Positions 32,981 through 40,951 of a stretch of 64,000 nt of DNA are shown piece by piece; the stretch's first letter is position 1; each line of letters opens with the position of its first letter. The position numbers and the translations under genes are program-made. The notes below the pieces were generated by a model. It had not been told where the DNA came from, did not search any database, and saw only the letters and a program-made list of their open reading frames with translations. This DNA comes from an uncultured Prevotella sp. Lineage in GTDB: Bacteria > Bacteroidota > Bacteroidia > Bacteroidales > Bacteroidaceae. The stretch lies in contig CADCEF010000001.1 of assembly GCA_902800365.1 (NCBI GenBank), forward strand, positions 1 through 64,000, in the 5' to 3' direction.

Positions 32981-34871
32981 TGCGCTCAAAGCGCCAATTC
33001 GGGAAGTGATAGCGGTTCGACACGCGCAGATAAGGTGCCGAACTGCGAAAACATCCCCCTCTGATCACGCGGAAACGCTGGCGCGCCCAACGCCCGAAGA
33101 ACCCTGTCTCCGTAGGGCTGTACGGCTCATAATAGCTGTTACACCACTCATACACGTTTCCACTCATATCATAGAGCCCCAGTTCATTGGGCTTTTTGGT
33201 CTTCACGGCATGATGATGGTCGTCTAACTCCTTGCGCTCCATCCACGCCACCTCCTGCGGGTTGTTACTGCCTGCATACAGATAGCCTTTCGACAGTCTG
33301 CCGCCCCGCGCCGCATACTCCCATTCCGCCTCCGAAGGCAGACGGAAGTGCTGACCCGTCAGCTGGTTCAGTTTCTCGATAAACGCCTCACAGTCGTTGA
33401 ACGACACATTCTCCACAGGCCACTCTTTTCCGCCGCCCAGTTTCGATGGGTTATCCCCCATCACCGCTTCCCAGAGTCCTTGTGTCACCTCCGTTTCGCC
33501 TATATAGAAGTCGTTCACCTTCACCTGATGCACAGGCAGCTCGTCGCTCTCGGCGTTTCTCCCGTCAACAGCGCCCATCTTATAGGTTCCGCCCTTCACC
33601 TGTTTCATCACAAACTTTTCACCTTTCACCGCGAACGCCCTATCCTGCGCCCCCGCTCCCATAGGTAAAAGGAATATGAGGAATAACAACAACGTTTTCA
33701 ACTTTCCACTATTCACTATTCCCTGTTCACTATTCACTGGTCCTACGGCCCACCATATCACGCACAACCACGCTATCAGCATACCATACACATCTAGCCA
33801 GAACGTCTCGTGCACATACCGGTGAATCCACGACGGACAAAGCACGTCGGTAGGCAGAATGCAGAAGTTCACAAACAGCAACCAGAACAGCACCCAGTCG
33901 AACGTTGTGCGCTTCGGTTGTAGCCAGAACGCCATCAGATAACCCGTCAGCGCAATGATATACGTATGCGTTTCCGGACTGTCGCTGAACAGGATGATAT
34001 ACCCCATCAGCACCGCCAGCGCCTGCACACGGAATCTGAAGTTCTGCCAGCGCTCATGCCGCCAGAAGAACAAGGCGCTCAGTATCACCAGCACCCCTAT
34101 CTGCACCAGTCGGTAGTTAGGCAGCAACAGCGGTTTCAAACCCCTGGCAAAGAGTATGCCCACATAGTCTACCGCACTATGGTGATTGCCCAGATTCTCC
34201 ATGTTCTCGCGATAGAGCTCAAACAGTCGGTCAAAGCCTGTACAGATGGCAGGCAACAGCAACAAGCCAATGCCGCAAAGCACCGCATAGCCCATATTTC
34301 GCCAGAACTTGGGGTAGCACAGCAGCAGCGCCAGCTCCACCACACCGTAAATCTTGGTGGTAGCCGATATCATAATCAGCAGCACCGCCCAGAACGGTTT
34401 GTTCTTCTCTAACAGCGTAAAGGCCAGCAAGAAGATGTAAAGCACCACCATATTATATTGGAAGCAGAAACTGCTCTGCAATATCAGCGACAGCAGAAAC
34501 AGTATCATCTTCATCCTGTACGGCGCCAGTTGCGCCGGCAGCGTCCAGATAGCCAGCATCAGCATCCCGTAGTTAAACACGTTCCACACATACGGCCCCA
34601 ACCACTGCGGCAACAGGAAGATGGGTGCGAAGATGGTGGTAAACACAGGTGTGTACAGAAAGTAAAGTCCGCGTGTCTCCGCAAACTCCATGGTGTAGGG
34701 TGTGATGTCGCTCCAGAACATGGCGGTACTGTCAGCATAGTCGTAGTAGTTCGTGGCGCGGCCGCGCATCACCTCCAGCGTGGTAGCCACCAGCACCACA
34801 GCCAGTCCTAGAAAGAACACACACTTCGGGTTACAGAAGAACCCCTTGACAGCGTCTAAAATTCTCTTCAT
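32955..34871 (-). CDS. GT87-like membrane mannosyltransferase fused to a SUMF1-like domain
   Basis: A 638-residue ORF of two parts. Residues 1 to about 375 are a polytopic GT87/DUF2029-type glycosyltransferase, using a polyprenyl-phosphate sugar donor in the periplasm (FWSDITPYTMEFAETRGLYFLYTPVF). Residues about 390-415 look like a free signal peptide (LKTLLLFLIFLLPMGAGAQ). The rest is a formylglycine-generating-enzyme-like (SUMF1/GldK/PvdO) domain: GTYKMGAVDGRNAESDELPVH, RLPSEAEWEYAARGG, MSGNVYEWC, RVIRGGCFRS. The joint is coded by an intergenic-type repeat (33701-33740). Either a real fusion, or two genes with a TTG start for the second; a sequencing error is also possible. Confidence 0.75.
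   Translation of the reverse strand: MKRILDAVKGFFCNPKCVFFLGLAVVLVATTLEVMRGRATNYYDYADSTAMFWSDITPYTMEFAETRGLYFLYTPVFTTIFAPIFLLPQWLGPYVWNVFNYGMLMLAIWTLPAQLAPYRMKMILFLLSLILQSSFCFQYNMVVLYIFLLAFTLLEKNKPFWAVLLIMISATTKIYGVVELALLLCYPKFWRNMGYAVLCGIGLLLLPAICTGFDRLFELYRENMENLGNHHSAVDYVGILFARGLKPLLLPNYRLVQIGVLVILSALFFWRHERWQNFRFRVQALAVLMGYIILFSDSPETHTYIIALTGYLMAFWLQPKRTTFDWVLFWLLFVNFCILPTDVLCPSWIHRYVHETFWLDVYGMLIAWLCVIWWAVGPVNSEQGIVNSGKLKTLLLFLIFLLPMGAGAQDRAFAVKGEKFVMKQVKGGTYKMGAVDGRNAESDELPVHQVKVNDFYIGETEVTQGLWEAVMGDNPSKLGGGKEWPVENVSFNDCEAFIEKLNQLTGQHFRLPSEAEWEYAARGGRLSKGYLYAGSNNPQEVAWMERKELDDHHHAVKTKKPNELGLYDMSGNVYEWCNSYYEPYSPTETGFFGRWARQRFRVIRGGCFRSSAPYLRVSNRYHFPNWRFERTIGLRLAL
33701..33740 (-). repeat. 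AGTGAATAGTGAA-type low-complexity repeat at the GT87/SUMF1 joint
   Basis: The minus strand reads CAGTGAATAGTGAACAGGGA then ATAGTGAATAGTGGAAAG. This short-period GTGAATAGTG sequence is typical intergenic material; similar runs are at 373-397 and 49751-49787. Here it is translated as VNSEQGIVNSGK between two domains normally found in separate proteins. Confidence 0.65.
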
Positions 34872-34875
34872 ACGC

Positions 34876-35817
34876 TTACTTTAAGATATCCTTGATATGA
34901 TAAAGCGGACGGTGCTTTACCTCTGTAAAAATCTTGCCGATATACGTGCCGATGATACCCATCGACGTCAGGATGAATCCTCCTACTATCCATACCGAGA
35001 GCATCAGCGAGGCCCATCCGTGAACCGCCGACCCCATGATGAGCGAATACACCACATAGATACCTATGATGAAGGCGATGATGAGAAACAGAATGCCGAT
35101 GTTGAAGATGAGGTAGAGCGGCTTCACGCTGAAGGCGGTAATACCGTTTAGCGCCAGTCCCAGCATCTTACCCAAGGTATATTTCGAACTGCCCGCATAG
35201 CGCTCGCTGATCACGTCGTCAACCGTAGTGTGCGGCAGTCCTATCTGCGGTATCAGTCCTCGCAGATAGAGGTTGCTCTCATGGTAGTTCGAGAGCATGT
35301 CCAGCGCCCGTCGGCTCATCAGACGGAAGTCGGCATGATTAAACACGCTCTCCACCCCCATCTGTTTCTGCAGCTTATAGAAGGCCTGCGCCGTCAGTTT
35401 CTTCATCAGCGGGTCGGCATCGCGCTGCACCTTCACGCCATACACGATATCGTAGCCCTCCTCAAAGTGCTTTACCATCTGGGGTATACACGCTATGTCA
35501 TCCTGCAGGTCGGCATCAATGGTCACCACCGCGTCGGCCCACTCCTTCGCCGTCATCATGCCCGCCAGAATCGCGTTCTGGTGACCCACGTTGCGCGTCA
35601 GGTTGATGCCCCTCACATAGCGGTTTGTCTGGTGCATGTCGCTGATGATCTGCCAGGTACGGTCTTTACTGCCGTCGTTCACAAACACCATCATCGAGTC
35701 GCTGCTGATGGCATTCTCATTCACCATCCTGTCCAGCAGTTCCGTCAGTCGTTCCACCGAGTGTTGCAGTACGTCCTCTTCGTTATAGCAGGGCGATACA
35801 ATTGCAAGTTTTATCAT
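34876..35817 (-). CDS. Family GT2 glycosyltransferase (DPM1/ArnC/GtrB-like)
   Basis: A 313-residue protein with the GT-A fold start SPCYNEEDVLQ, VNDGSKDRTW, the metal motif DADLQDD and FRLMSRRAL, then two C-terminal membrane helices (about 230-295). This layout is that of enzymes that load a sugar on undecaprenyl or dolichyl phosphate. It would supply the lipid-linked donor used by the GT87 enzyme encoded four bases downstream and flipped by a GtrA-type protein (see 36691). Confidence 0.87.
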   Translation of the reverse strand: MIKLAIVSPCYNEEDVLQHSVERLTELLDRMVNENAISSDSMMVFVNDGSKDRTWQIISDMHQTNRYVRGINLTRNVGHQNAILAGMMTAKEWADAVVTIDADLQDDIACIPQMVKHFEEGYDIVYGVKVQRDADPLMKKLTAQAFYKLQKQMGVESVFNHADFRLMSRRALDMLSNYHESNLYLRGLIPQIGLPHTTVDDVISERYAGSSKYTLGKMLGLALNGITAFSVKPLYLIFNIGILFLIIAFIIGIYVVYSLIMGSAVHGWASLMLSVWIVGGFILTSMGIIGTYIGKIFTEVKHRPLYHIKDILK

Positions 35818-35829
35818 CGTTCAAATAGG

Positions 35830-36609
35830 TTATAAATGTTGTCGTTCCACAAATTCCGTATAGGTTATAAACTCGTGCCCCTGTTGTTTCAGCATCTTGA
35901 TGAGTTTATCCAGTCGGCCCACCATCTCTCGGCCGCTATGGTTCCGTATAATAAAGGGCATCTTAAATTCTGGGTGCTCCTTCAGGTCGTAGAACTCCCA
36001 GGGGTGGAAGTAAGTCACAAAATAGCCGTCATTCTTCAGCACCCTTCTGGTCATCCAGTGATACAGGCCCTGCGGCAGGTTGTGCAGCGCCAGCCAGAAC
36101 AGCGGGAATCTGATCCAGGGCGTCACCGATGCCGGAATCTGCATCACCCCATCCTTCATAAACCACGTACGCGGCTCCGTCAGATGCATATAGCGCCCGG
36201 GGATAAAGGCCGGGTTCAGCGACGAGTTGTAGCGGTATCCCGCCCGTTTTATTTCACTCTCCACCACCGGAAACATTCTGGGCTGCCTGTAGCCATACAC
36301 CTGGCGCCCTGTCACCTCCTCTACGATTCTCTTCGATTCGGCAAAGTCCGATTCCTTGGGCTGCCAGTGGTCCACGCCATGACAAGCCACCTCGTGCCCC
36401 TCATCCATGATGCGCCTCATTACCTCGGGCGCCTGCTGGGCAAAATTGCCTGTACAGAAGAACGTTGCTTTCACGCCGTTCGCCTTCAGACAGTCAAGTA
36501 TTCTTTTCGTTCCTTCTATCGACACCTCCATGCCCTGCGCCAGCGAGAAATCTACGCCATGTTCGCGAGGCACATCAAACTCTTCCGTGTCAAAACTTAG
36601 TAATATCAT
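35830..36609 (-). CDS. Polysaccharide deacetylase (NodB domain, CE4-like)
   Basis: A 259-residue protein with the NodB start MILLSFDTEEFDVP, FFCTGNFAQQAPEVMRRI, the metal His pair in ACHGVDHW and GYRQPRMFPV. Enzymes of this branch deacetylate N-acetyl sugars in a surface polysaccharide or a lipid-linked intermediate. ATG 36609 is chosen: an in-frame TTG at 36645 lies in the promoter. First gene of the minus-strand trio with the GT2 and GT87-SUMF1 genes. Confidence 0.85.
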   Translation of the reverse strand: MILLSFDTEEFDVPREHGVDFSLAQGMEVSIEGTKRILDCLKANGVKATFFCTGNFAQQAPEVMRRIMDEGHEVACHGVDHWQPKESDFAESKRIVEEVTGRQVYGYRQPRMFPVVESEIKRAGYRYNSSLNPAFIPGRYMHLTEPRTWFMKDGVMQIPASVTPWIRFPLFWLALHNLPQGLYHWMTRRVLKNDGYFVTYFHPWEFYDLKEHPEFKMPFIIRNHSGREMVGRLDKLIKMLKQQGHEFITYTEFVERQHL

Positions 36610-36633
36610 GCGAACATCTCTATTATTTTCTTG

Positions 36634-36641
36634 CAAAGATA
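36634..36641 (-). promoter_or_regulatory. Promoter of the deacetylase-GT2-GT87 unit
   Basis: CAAAGATA on plus is TATCTTTG on minus, about 25 bases before ATG 36609; back-to-back with the plus promoter at 36663. Confidence 0.7.
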
Positions 36642-36662
36642 GCAAAAAATCTAAAATATTTG

Positions 36663-36670
36663 TATCTTTG
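36663..36670 (+). promoter_or_regulatory. Promoter of the gtrA-GT4 unit
   Basis: TATCTTTG, 20 bases before ATG 36691. The spacing to the opposing promoter is about 21 bp, so the two may compete for RNA polymerase. Confidence 0.7.
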
Positions 36671-36690
36671 CAGCAAAATTTTCAGTTTTG

Positions 36691-37077
36691 ATGCGCAAAA
36701 AGACGATATATGGCGAGATTATCCGGTTCGGATTGGTAGGCACCACTGCCGCCGCTATCCACTACGGCACCTATTGGTTGCTGCAGCATTACATCGATGT
36801 AAATATAGCCTACACGGTGGGCTATGTGGTTAGTTTCATGGTCAACTACTACCTCTCTGCCCACTTCACTTTCCGCCAGAAGGCCTCCGCCCGCAACGGC
36901 CTGGGTTTCATTGGCGCCCACCTCACCAACTACTTTATGCACATCGTGCTGTTCAACGCCTTCCTGTGGGTAGGCCTCAGTCGCGCCTTGGCCCCTTTGG
37001 CTGTATTAGCCATTGCCGTACCCCTCAATTTCCTCATGGTGCGTTTTGTATTTAAACACTTCTCCAAACAGTCATGA
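36691..37077 (+). CDS. GtrA family membrane protein
   Basis: A 128-residue protein with four membrane helices and the GtrA pattern IIRFGLVGTTAAAIHYGTYWLL ... GYVVSFMVNYYLSAHFTFRQ. GtrA proteins are thought to flip polyprenyl-phosphate sugars across the inner membrane. It therefore fits with the GT2 (donor loading) and GT87 (periplasmic transfer) genes just upstream on the other strand. ATG 36691 is preferred over the TTG three bases before it. Overlaps the next gene by ATGA. Confidence 0.88.
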   Translation: MRKKTIYGEIIRFGLVGTTAAAIHYGTYWLLQHYIDVNIAYTVGYVVSFMVNYYLSAHFTFRQKASARNGLGFIGAHLTNYFMHIVLFNAFLWVGLSRALAPLAVLAIAVPLNFLMVRFVFKHFSKQS

Positions 37078-38183
37078 CTTCCAGTACTCCCATCATAGGT
37101 TTCGATGCCAAGCGCATTGTGCGCAACGGGACAGGTCTCGGCTCTTACGGCCGCACCCTTATCAACGACCTCGCCCGTTTCCCTCTCACCCTCCGTCTCT
37201 ACGCCCCCACCCCCGGCCGCGACGACCTCCGTTCGCAAATCGCCGATCGCGAAAACATCTCTTTTGTATATCCTCACTCCCCCTCTCACCTTCTCTCCCT
37301 ATTGTGGCGTAGCCACATGATCGTTAACGACCTCCGTCGCGACAACGTCCAATTATACCACGGTCTCTCCGGCGAGCTCCCCATCGGCATTCGCAAAAGC
37401 GGCATTAAGAGCGTCGTCACCATCCACGACCTGATATTCCGCCGCCACCCCGAGTTCTACAACCCCATCGATGTCAAGCTCTACACCTGGAAGTTCCGCC
37501 GCACCCTCCGTGAGGCCGACCACATCATCGCCATCAGCGAGTGTACCAAGCGCGACATTCTGGAATACGGCGGCGATCTCATCACCGAAGATAACATCAC
37601 CCTCATCTACCAGTCCTGCTCCCCCCGCTTCACCGTATCACCCACTGCATCCACATCACGCTACATATTAAGCGTGGGTTCCATCGAGGCCCGCAAAAAC
37701 GCCCTATTGGCAGTAAAAGCATTACCATATTTACCATCCGATATTTCGCTCGTCCTCGTAGGCCGCCACACCAAATACACCGATGTTGTTCTTGCTTATG
37801 CCAAAGAGCACCAGTTAGACCATCGCCTAAAAGTCATGCATGGCGTTCCTGATTCCGACCTCCCTGCCCTCTATGCCGGCGCAGAGTGTTTCGTCTATCC
37901 CAGCGTCTACGAAGGCTTTGGCATCCCTATCATCGAGGCCATCAGCTGTGGTCTGCCTGTTGTCGCTTGCACAGGCTCCTGTCTCGAAGAGGCAGGCGGT
38001 CCCGACTCCCTCTATGTCGCCCCCGACGATGCCCTGGGCATGGCCGATGCCATCCGTCGCAGCCTCAAAGGCGCCGAAGGTCGCGAAGAGCGCATTCTGC
38101 GCAGCATGGACTATATCCGCCGTTTCAGCGGCACCGATGTCGCCGCCCAAGTCGTCGAAGTCTACAAAAAAGTTTTAGGTTAA
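37074..38183 (+). CDS. Family GT4 glycosyltransferase
   Basis: A 369-residue GT-B retaining transferase: N-terminal FDAKRIVRNGTGLGSYGRTLIN, IHDLIFRRHPE, LSVGSIEARKN and the ExxxxxxxE donor motif YEGFGIPIIEA. Similar to mannosyltransferases of the WbaZ/RfaG type. Codons are extremely C-rich at third positions. The GC-rich island ends at its stop, and the next gene is much more AT-rich. Confidence 0.88.
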   Translation: MTSSTPIIGFDAKRIVRNGTGLGSYGRTLINDLARFPLTLRLYAPTPGRDDLRSQIADRENISFVYPHSPSHLLSLLWRSHMIVNDLRRDNVQLYHGLSGELPIGIRKSGIKSVVTIHDLIFRRHPEFYNPIDVKLYTWKFRRTLREADHIIAISECTKRDILEYGGDLITEDNITLIYQSCSPRFTVSPTASTSRYILSVGSIEARKNALLAVKALPYLPSDISLVLVGRHTKYTDVVLAYAKEHQLDHRLKVMHGVPDSDLPALYAGAECFVYPSVYEGFGIPIIEAISCGLPVVACTGSCLEEAGGPDSLYVAPDDALGMADAIRRSLKGAEGREERILRSMDYIRRFSGTDVAAQVVEVYKKVLG

Positions 38184-38185
38184 AA

Positions 38186-40108
38186 TCAGATTCTCCACCT
38201 TACTTGTATATCAAGATCAGTTTGACTCGATTGGTATATCTGCTGATATCCACTGCTTATTATGTCACGATCAAAGTAATCAGTAACGCCAAGTTTTGCT
38301 GTAAATGTAAGCTTTCTACCTATACTGGCTCTTAACATCATCCAGCAACGTATACCCTCACCATAGAACTGCTGCATGGAATATGTATAAAGAGGACCAT
38401 TTTCGTACAGATACACTCGGCTGTTACTGCTATCTGTATCAAAATATCCAACCCCTGCGTTGAGGCGCAACCAATCGTGAGTATATGCCACGTTCTCACT
38501 TATCATAGCACCGAACTCAGATTTTTGTGCAGTACAATAACCGCCATCAAACTGCGTCCGCGCGCTGAATTGTGATGAAGAATATTCAATGCTTATTCGG
38601 GTACGATGTTCCTGTTCTTTGACTTTCAGTCTGTAACGCCCCATCAGTTTCCATTTTTCAGTAGTGTGTACACATTGAATCATATTATCAACCGAATGTG
38701 ACGCTGTTGGTTTACGATACATAGGCCATGGATGGTAGGCATAGTCGGCATAAGCTGTTAGCTGCCATGTTGGCGATGGTTGCCACGACAGTCCTACATA
38801 TACTCCACTTTCATTTTGAATTTTTCCGCCGTCACTATAACTCTGCGCATCTAACGATGCATATTGATAGGCATAAAATCGCTGCAGCACCATAATATTT
38901 ATATTATTATTTGTACTTACACTTATCGTGTTTATTGTTGCAATGTGGCCACTGTTGTCAGTTGCAGTCTCACCATTCAGTGCCCAACGTCTACCTCTGT
39001 AGCCATAGTCTATGCTGGCGTTTATAAAGTTAGTACCTTCAGGCTTATAATAATTGTACATCTGTTCCTTATTGGGTCTTAACTCTCTATCCAGGTGATT
39101 GTACAGTGCATTAAGAGCAATGTGCATTCGGCCTACATCATAGCGTAATGTACCGCCCGATTTCAATGAATGCATATTATGTTTCTTTTCCATCTCCGTT
39201 TCCGTACGATGATAGCCTGATGTTATTATAGTTCGGGCACTTCCGTCGTTATTTAGTGTTGCATCCATCGGAGCGTATGATACAAACGCCGTTGTTCGTA
39301 TACCTCGTCCAAGATTGATGGTGGCTCCTGCACCTTGCAGATATCCTTCTGATCTTGAAGAATGCGCCCGCAACCCAATAGCGTTTCGTCCAAGATTCTG
39401 CAATACTGCTATCTTGCCTAATCCGAAACTATTGTTCATTACCATTCCCATGCCCATAGATGCTCTGAAGTTTCCAAGCACCAACGTCTCTATACAACCT
39501 AACTTTTTAAATTGCAGATACGGCGAATAATAATCGTAACCATATTTATTTCCATTTGTAAAGAAAGGTTCACCAGCATCTTTCGATGCCATTAGTCCCA
39601 GTTTCATATTGTCACCACGTTCCACCTGATATCGAAACCAATGGCGATATCCATCTCCTAAATAGCCATCCTTATCACCCTTACGTTCATAAAAAGGGAC
39701 TTGGCCACTTGCTACCAATTCATGTCTAAAACGCAGTTTCTGCCTAGGTTCATCGCCTACATAAACAAAGCATTCCAGCAGTTTTCTAACCTGTGGACCA
39801 ATTTCCTTAATCATCTGTAGTTCGGCCAACGATTTCATCGAGTCATACCTATAAAGATATTCCACCAAAGCCTCAACCTGTTGGGTCGACAGAAATGGAA
39901 TTTGTTCTAATTCTTCACGCGTTGTTTTGTTTAGGTTTATCGGATGTTGTTCAAGTTCGCAAAGCAGATCATAGTTCTCCTGCCACTGTTCAGATGCCAT
40001 ATCCTCTGCATTCATCACTTGGTTCAAATACTGTTCCCAACTATGCTGCTCCTGCGCTTGTAACCCAAGCACAGTTAAACACATCACCAAAAACAATCTT
40101 AATCTCAT
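38186..40108 (-). CDS. Exported helix-hairpin-helix protein with C-terminal beta-rich (barrel-like) domain
   Basis: A 640-residue protein: signal peptide (LFLVMCLTVLGLQAQ), an HhH/ComEA-like N-terminal part (INLNKTTREELEQIPFLSTQQVEALVEYL and LQMIKEIGPQ, about 60-115), then a long region of alternating aromatic strands ending in VRWRI, like an outer-membrane barrel. This architecture recurs in Bacteroidota, where it is often annotated as a ComEA-like DNA-binding protein; a DNA uptake role is a hypothesis. ATG 40108 precedes the signal peptide; longer in-frame sequence upstream lies before the promoter. Confidence 0.8.
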   Translation of the reverse strand: MRLRLFLVMCLTVLGLQAQEQHSWEQYLNQVMNAEDMASEQWQENYDLLCELEQHPINLNKTTREELEQIPFLSTQQVEALVEYLYRYDSMKSLAELQMIKEIGPQVRKLLECFVYVGDEPRQKLRFRHELVASGQVPFYERKGDKDGYLGDGYRHWFRYQVERGDNMKLGLMASKDAGEPFFTNGNKYGYDYYSPYLQFKKLGCIETLVLGNFRASMGMGMVMNNSFGLGKIAVLQNLGRNAIGLRAHSSRSEGYLQGAGATINLGRGIRTTAFVSYAPMDATLNNDGSARTIITSGYHRTETEMEKKHNMHSLKSGGTLRYDVGRMHIALNALYNHLDRELRPNKEQMYNYYKPEGTNFINASIDYGYRGRRWALNGETATDNSGHIATINTISVSTNNNINIMVLQRFYAYQYASLDAQSYSDGGKIQNESGVYVGLSWQPSPTWQLTAYADYAYHPWPMYRKPTASHSVDNMIQCVHTTEKWKLMGRYRLKVKEQEHRTRISIEYSSSQFSARTQFDGGYCTAQKSEFGAMISENVAYTHDWLRLNAGVGYFDTDSSNSRVYLYENGPLYTYSMQQFYGEGIRCWMMLRASIGRKLTFTAKLGVTDYFDRDIISSGYQQIYQSSQTDLDIQVRWRI

Positions 40109-40132
40109 AGGTTTATGTCTTCTTTTGGCCTG

Positions 40133-40140
40133 CAAAGATA
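40133..40140 (-). promoter_or_regulatory. Promoter of the HhH-barrel gene
   Basis: CAAAGATA on plus is TATCTTTG on minus, about 25 bases before ATG 40108. Confidence 0.7.
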
Positions 40141-40204
40141 AGGTATTTATTTGAAATAAATGCAAAAAGGTATAGAAAAAAGTGCAAATATGAAAAATAA
40201 GCAC

Positions 40205-40212
40205 TACCTTTG
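40205..40212 (+). promoter_or_regulatory. Promoter of the DUF4294 gene, very short leader
   Basis: TACCTTTG ends eight bases before ATG 40221. Confidence 0.75.
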
Positions 40213-40220
40213 CACCCGAA

Positions 40221-40859
40221 ATGAGAAAGGTAGTTGTTTTATCGATGATGTTGCTGCTCTGGATCTCGGCTGCCAAGGGGCAGGAGGAACAGAGAATGAC
40301 CGCTGAGCAGGTGCTGGCGGAAATGGACTCGCCTACTTTTGTGCCTACCGTGAAGGTGAGCAAGGTGATGCACGAGGGAGACAGCATACAGTATATGGAG
40401 ATGAACAACGTATATGTATACCCACAACTGACGTTTAAAAACAAGCGACAGGCCCAGAACTACATGCGACTGGTGACAAACGTGAAGAAGGTGCTTCCGA
40501 TTGCAAAAGAGGCAAGAATGATGCTGATTGAAACAACGGAGTACTTGGAAACGCTGCCAAACGACAAAGCGAAGGCAGAACACATGAAACGCGTGGAACA
40601 GGACATATTCAAGACATACAAACCTAAAATGAAAAAGTTGACATACAGCCAAGGAAAGTTGCTTATTAAACTGATTGACCGTGAGTGCCACTCGAGTAGT
40701 TACGACATGATTAAAGCATTCATGGGACCGCTGAGAGCGGGATTCTGGCAGGTGTTTGCATGGGGCTTCGGTGCATCGTTAAAAAAGGAATATGATGCAC
40801 AGGGAGTAGACCGACTGACAGAGCGAGTAGTGCTTATGGTTGAGAGCGGGCAGATTTAA
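40221..40859 (+). CDS. DUF4294 family exported protein
   Basis: A 212-residue protein with a signal peptide (VVVLSMMLLLWISAAKG) and the DUF4294 core NNVYVYPQLTFKNKRQAQNYMRLVTNVKKVLPIAKEAR, then YSQGKLLIKLIDRE. Found in most Bacteroidota; function unknown. It has its own promoter, and dxs downstream has another, so it may be a single-gene unit. Confidence 0.85.
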   Translation: MRKVVVLSMMLLLWISAAKGQEEQRMTAEQVLAEMDSPTFVPTVKVSKVMHEGDSIQYMEMNNVYVYPQLTFKNKRQAQNYMRLVTNVKKVLPIAKEARMMLIETTEYLETLPNDKAKAEHMKRVEQDIFKTYKPKMKKLTYSQGKLLIKLIDRECHSSSYDMIKAFMGPLRAGFWQVFAWGFGASLKKEYDAQGVDRLTERVVLMVESGQI

Positions 40860-40921
40860 AATTGTTTAATATTTCCGAGAGCAAATTTTGTGATTTATTT
40901 TGTGATTTGAATAAATTTGCT

Positions 40922-40929
40922 TAACTTTG
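40922..40929 (+). promoter_or_regulatory. Promoter of dxs-trkA-trkH
   Basis: TAACTTTG, with TTTG-type blocks about 20 bp upstream, 22 bases before the GTG start at 40952. Confidence 0.75.
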
Positions 40930-40951
40930 CACTCGATAAAAACATTTTTGT

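Noticed and set aside
19650-38183. Integrated phage or conjugative element
   Set aside because: No integrase, transposase, mobilisation or phage structural gene and no flanking att-like repeats were seen; the composition change fits homologous replacement of a glycan locus better.
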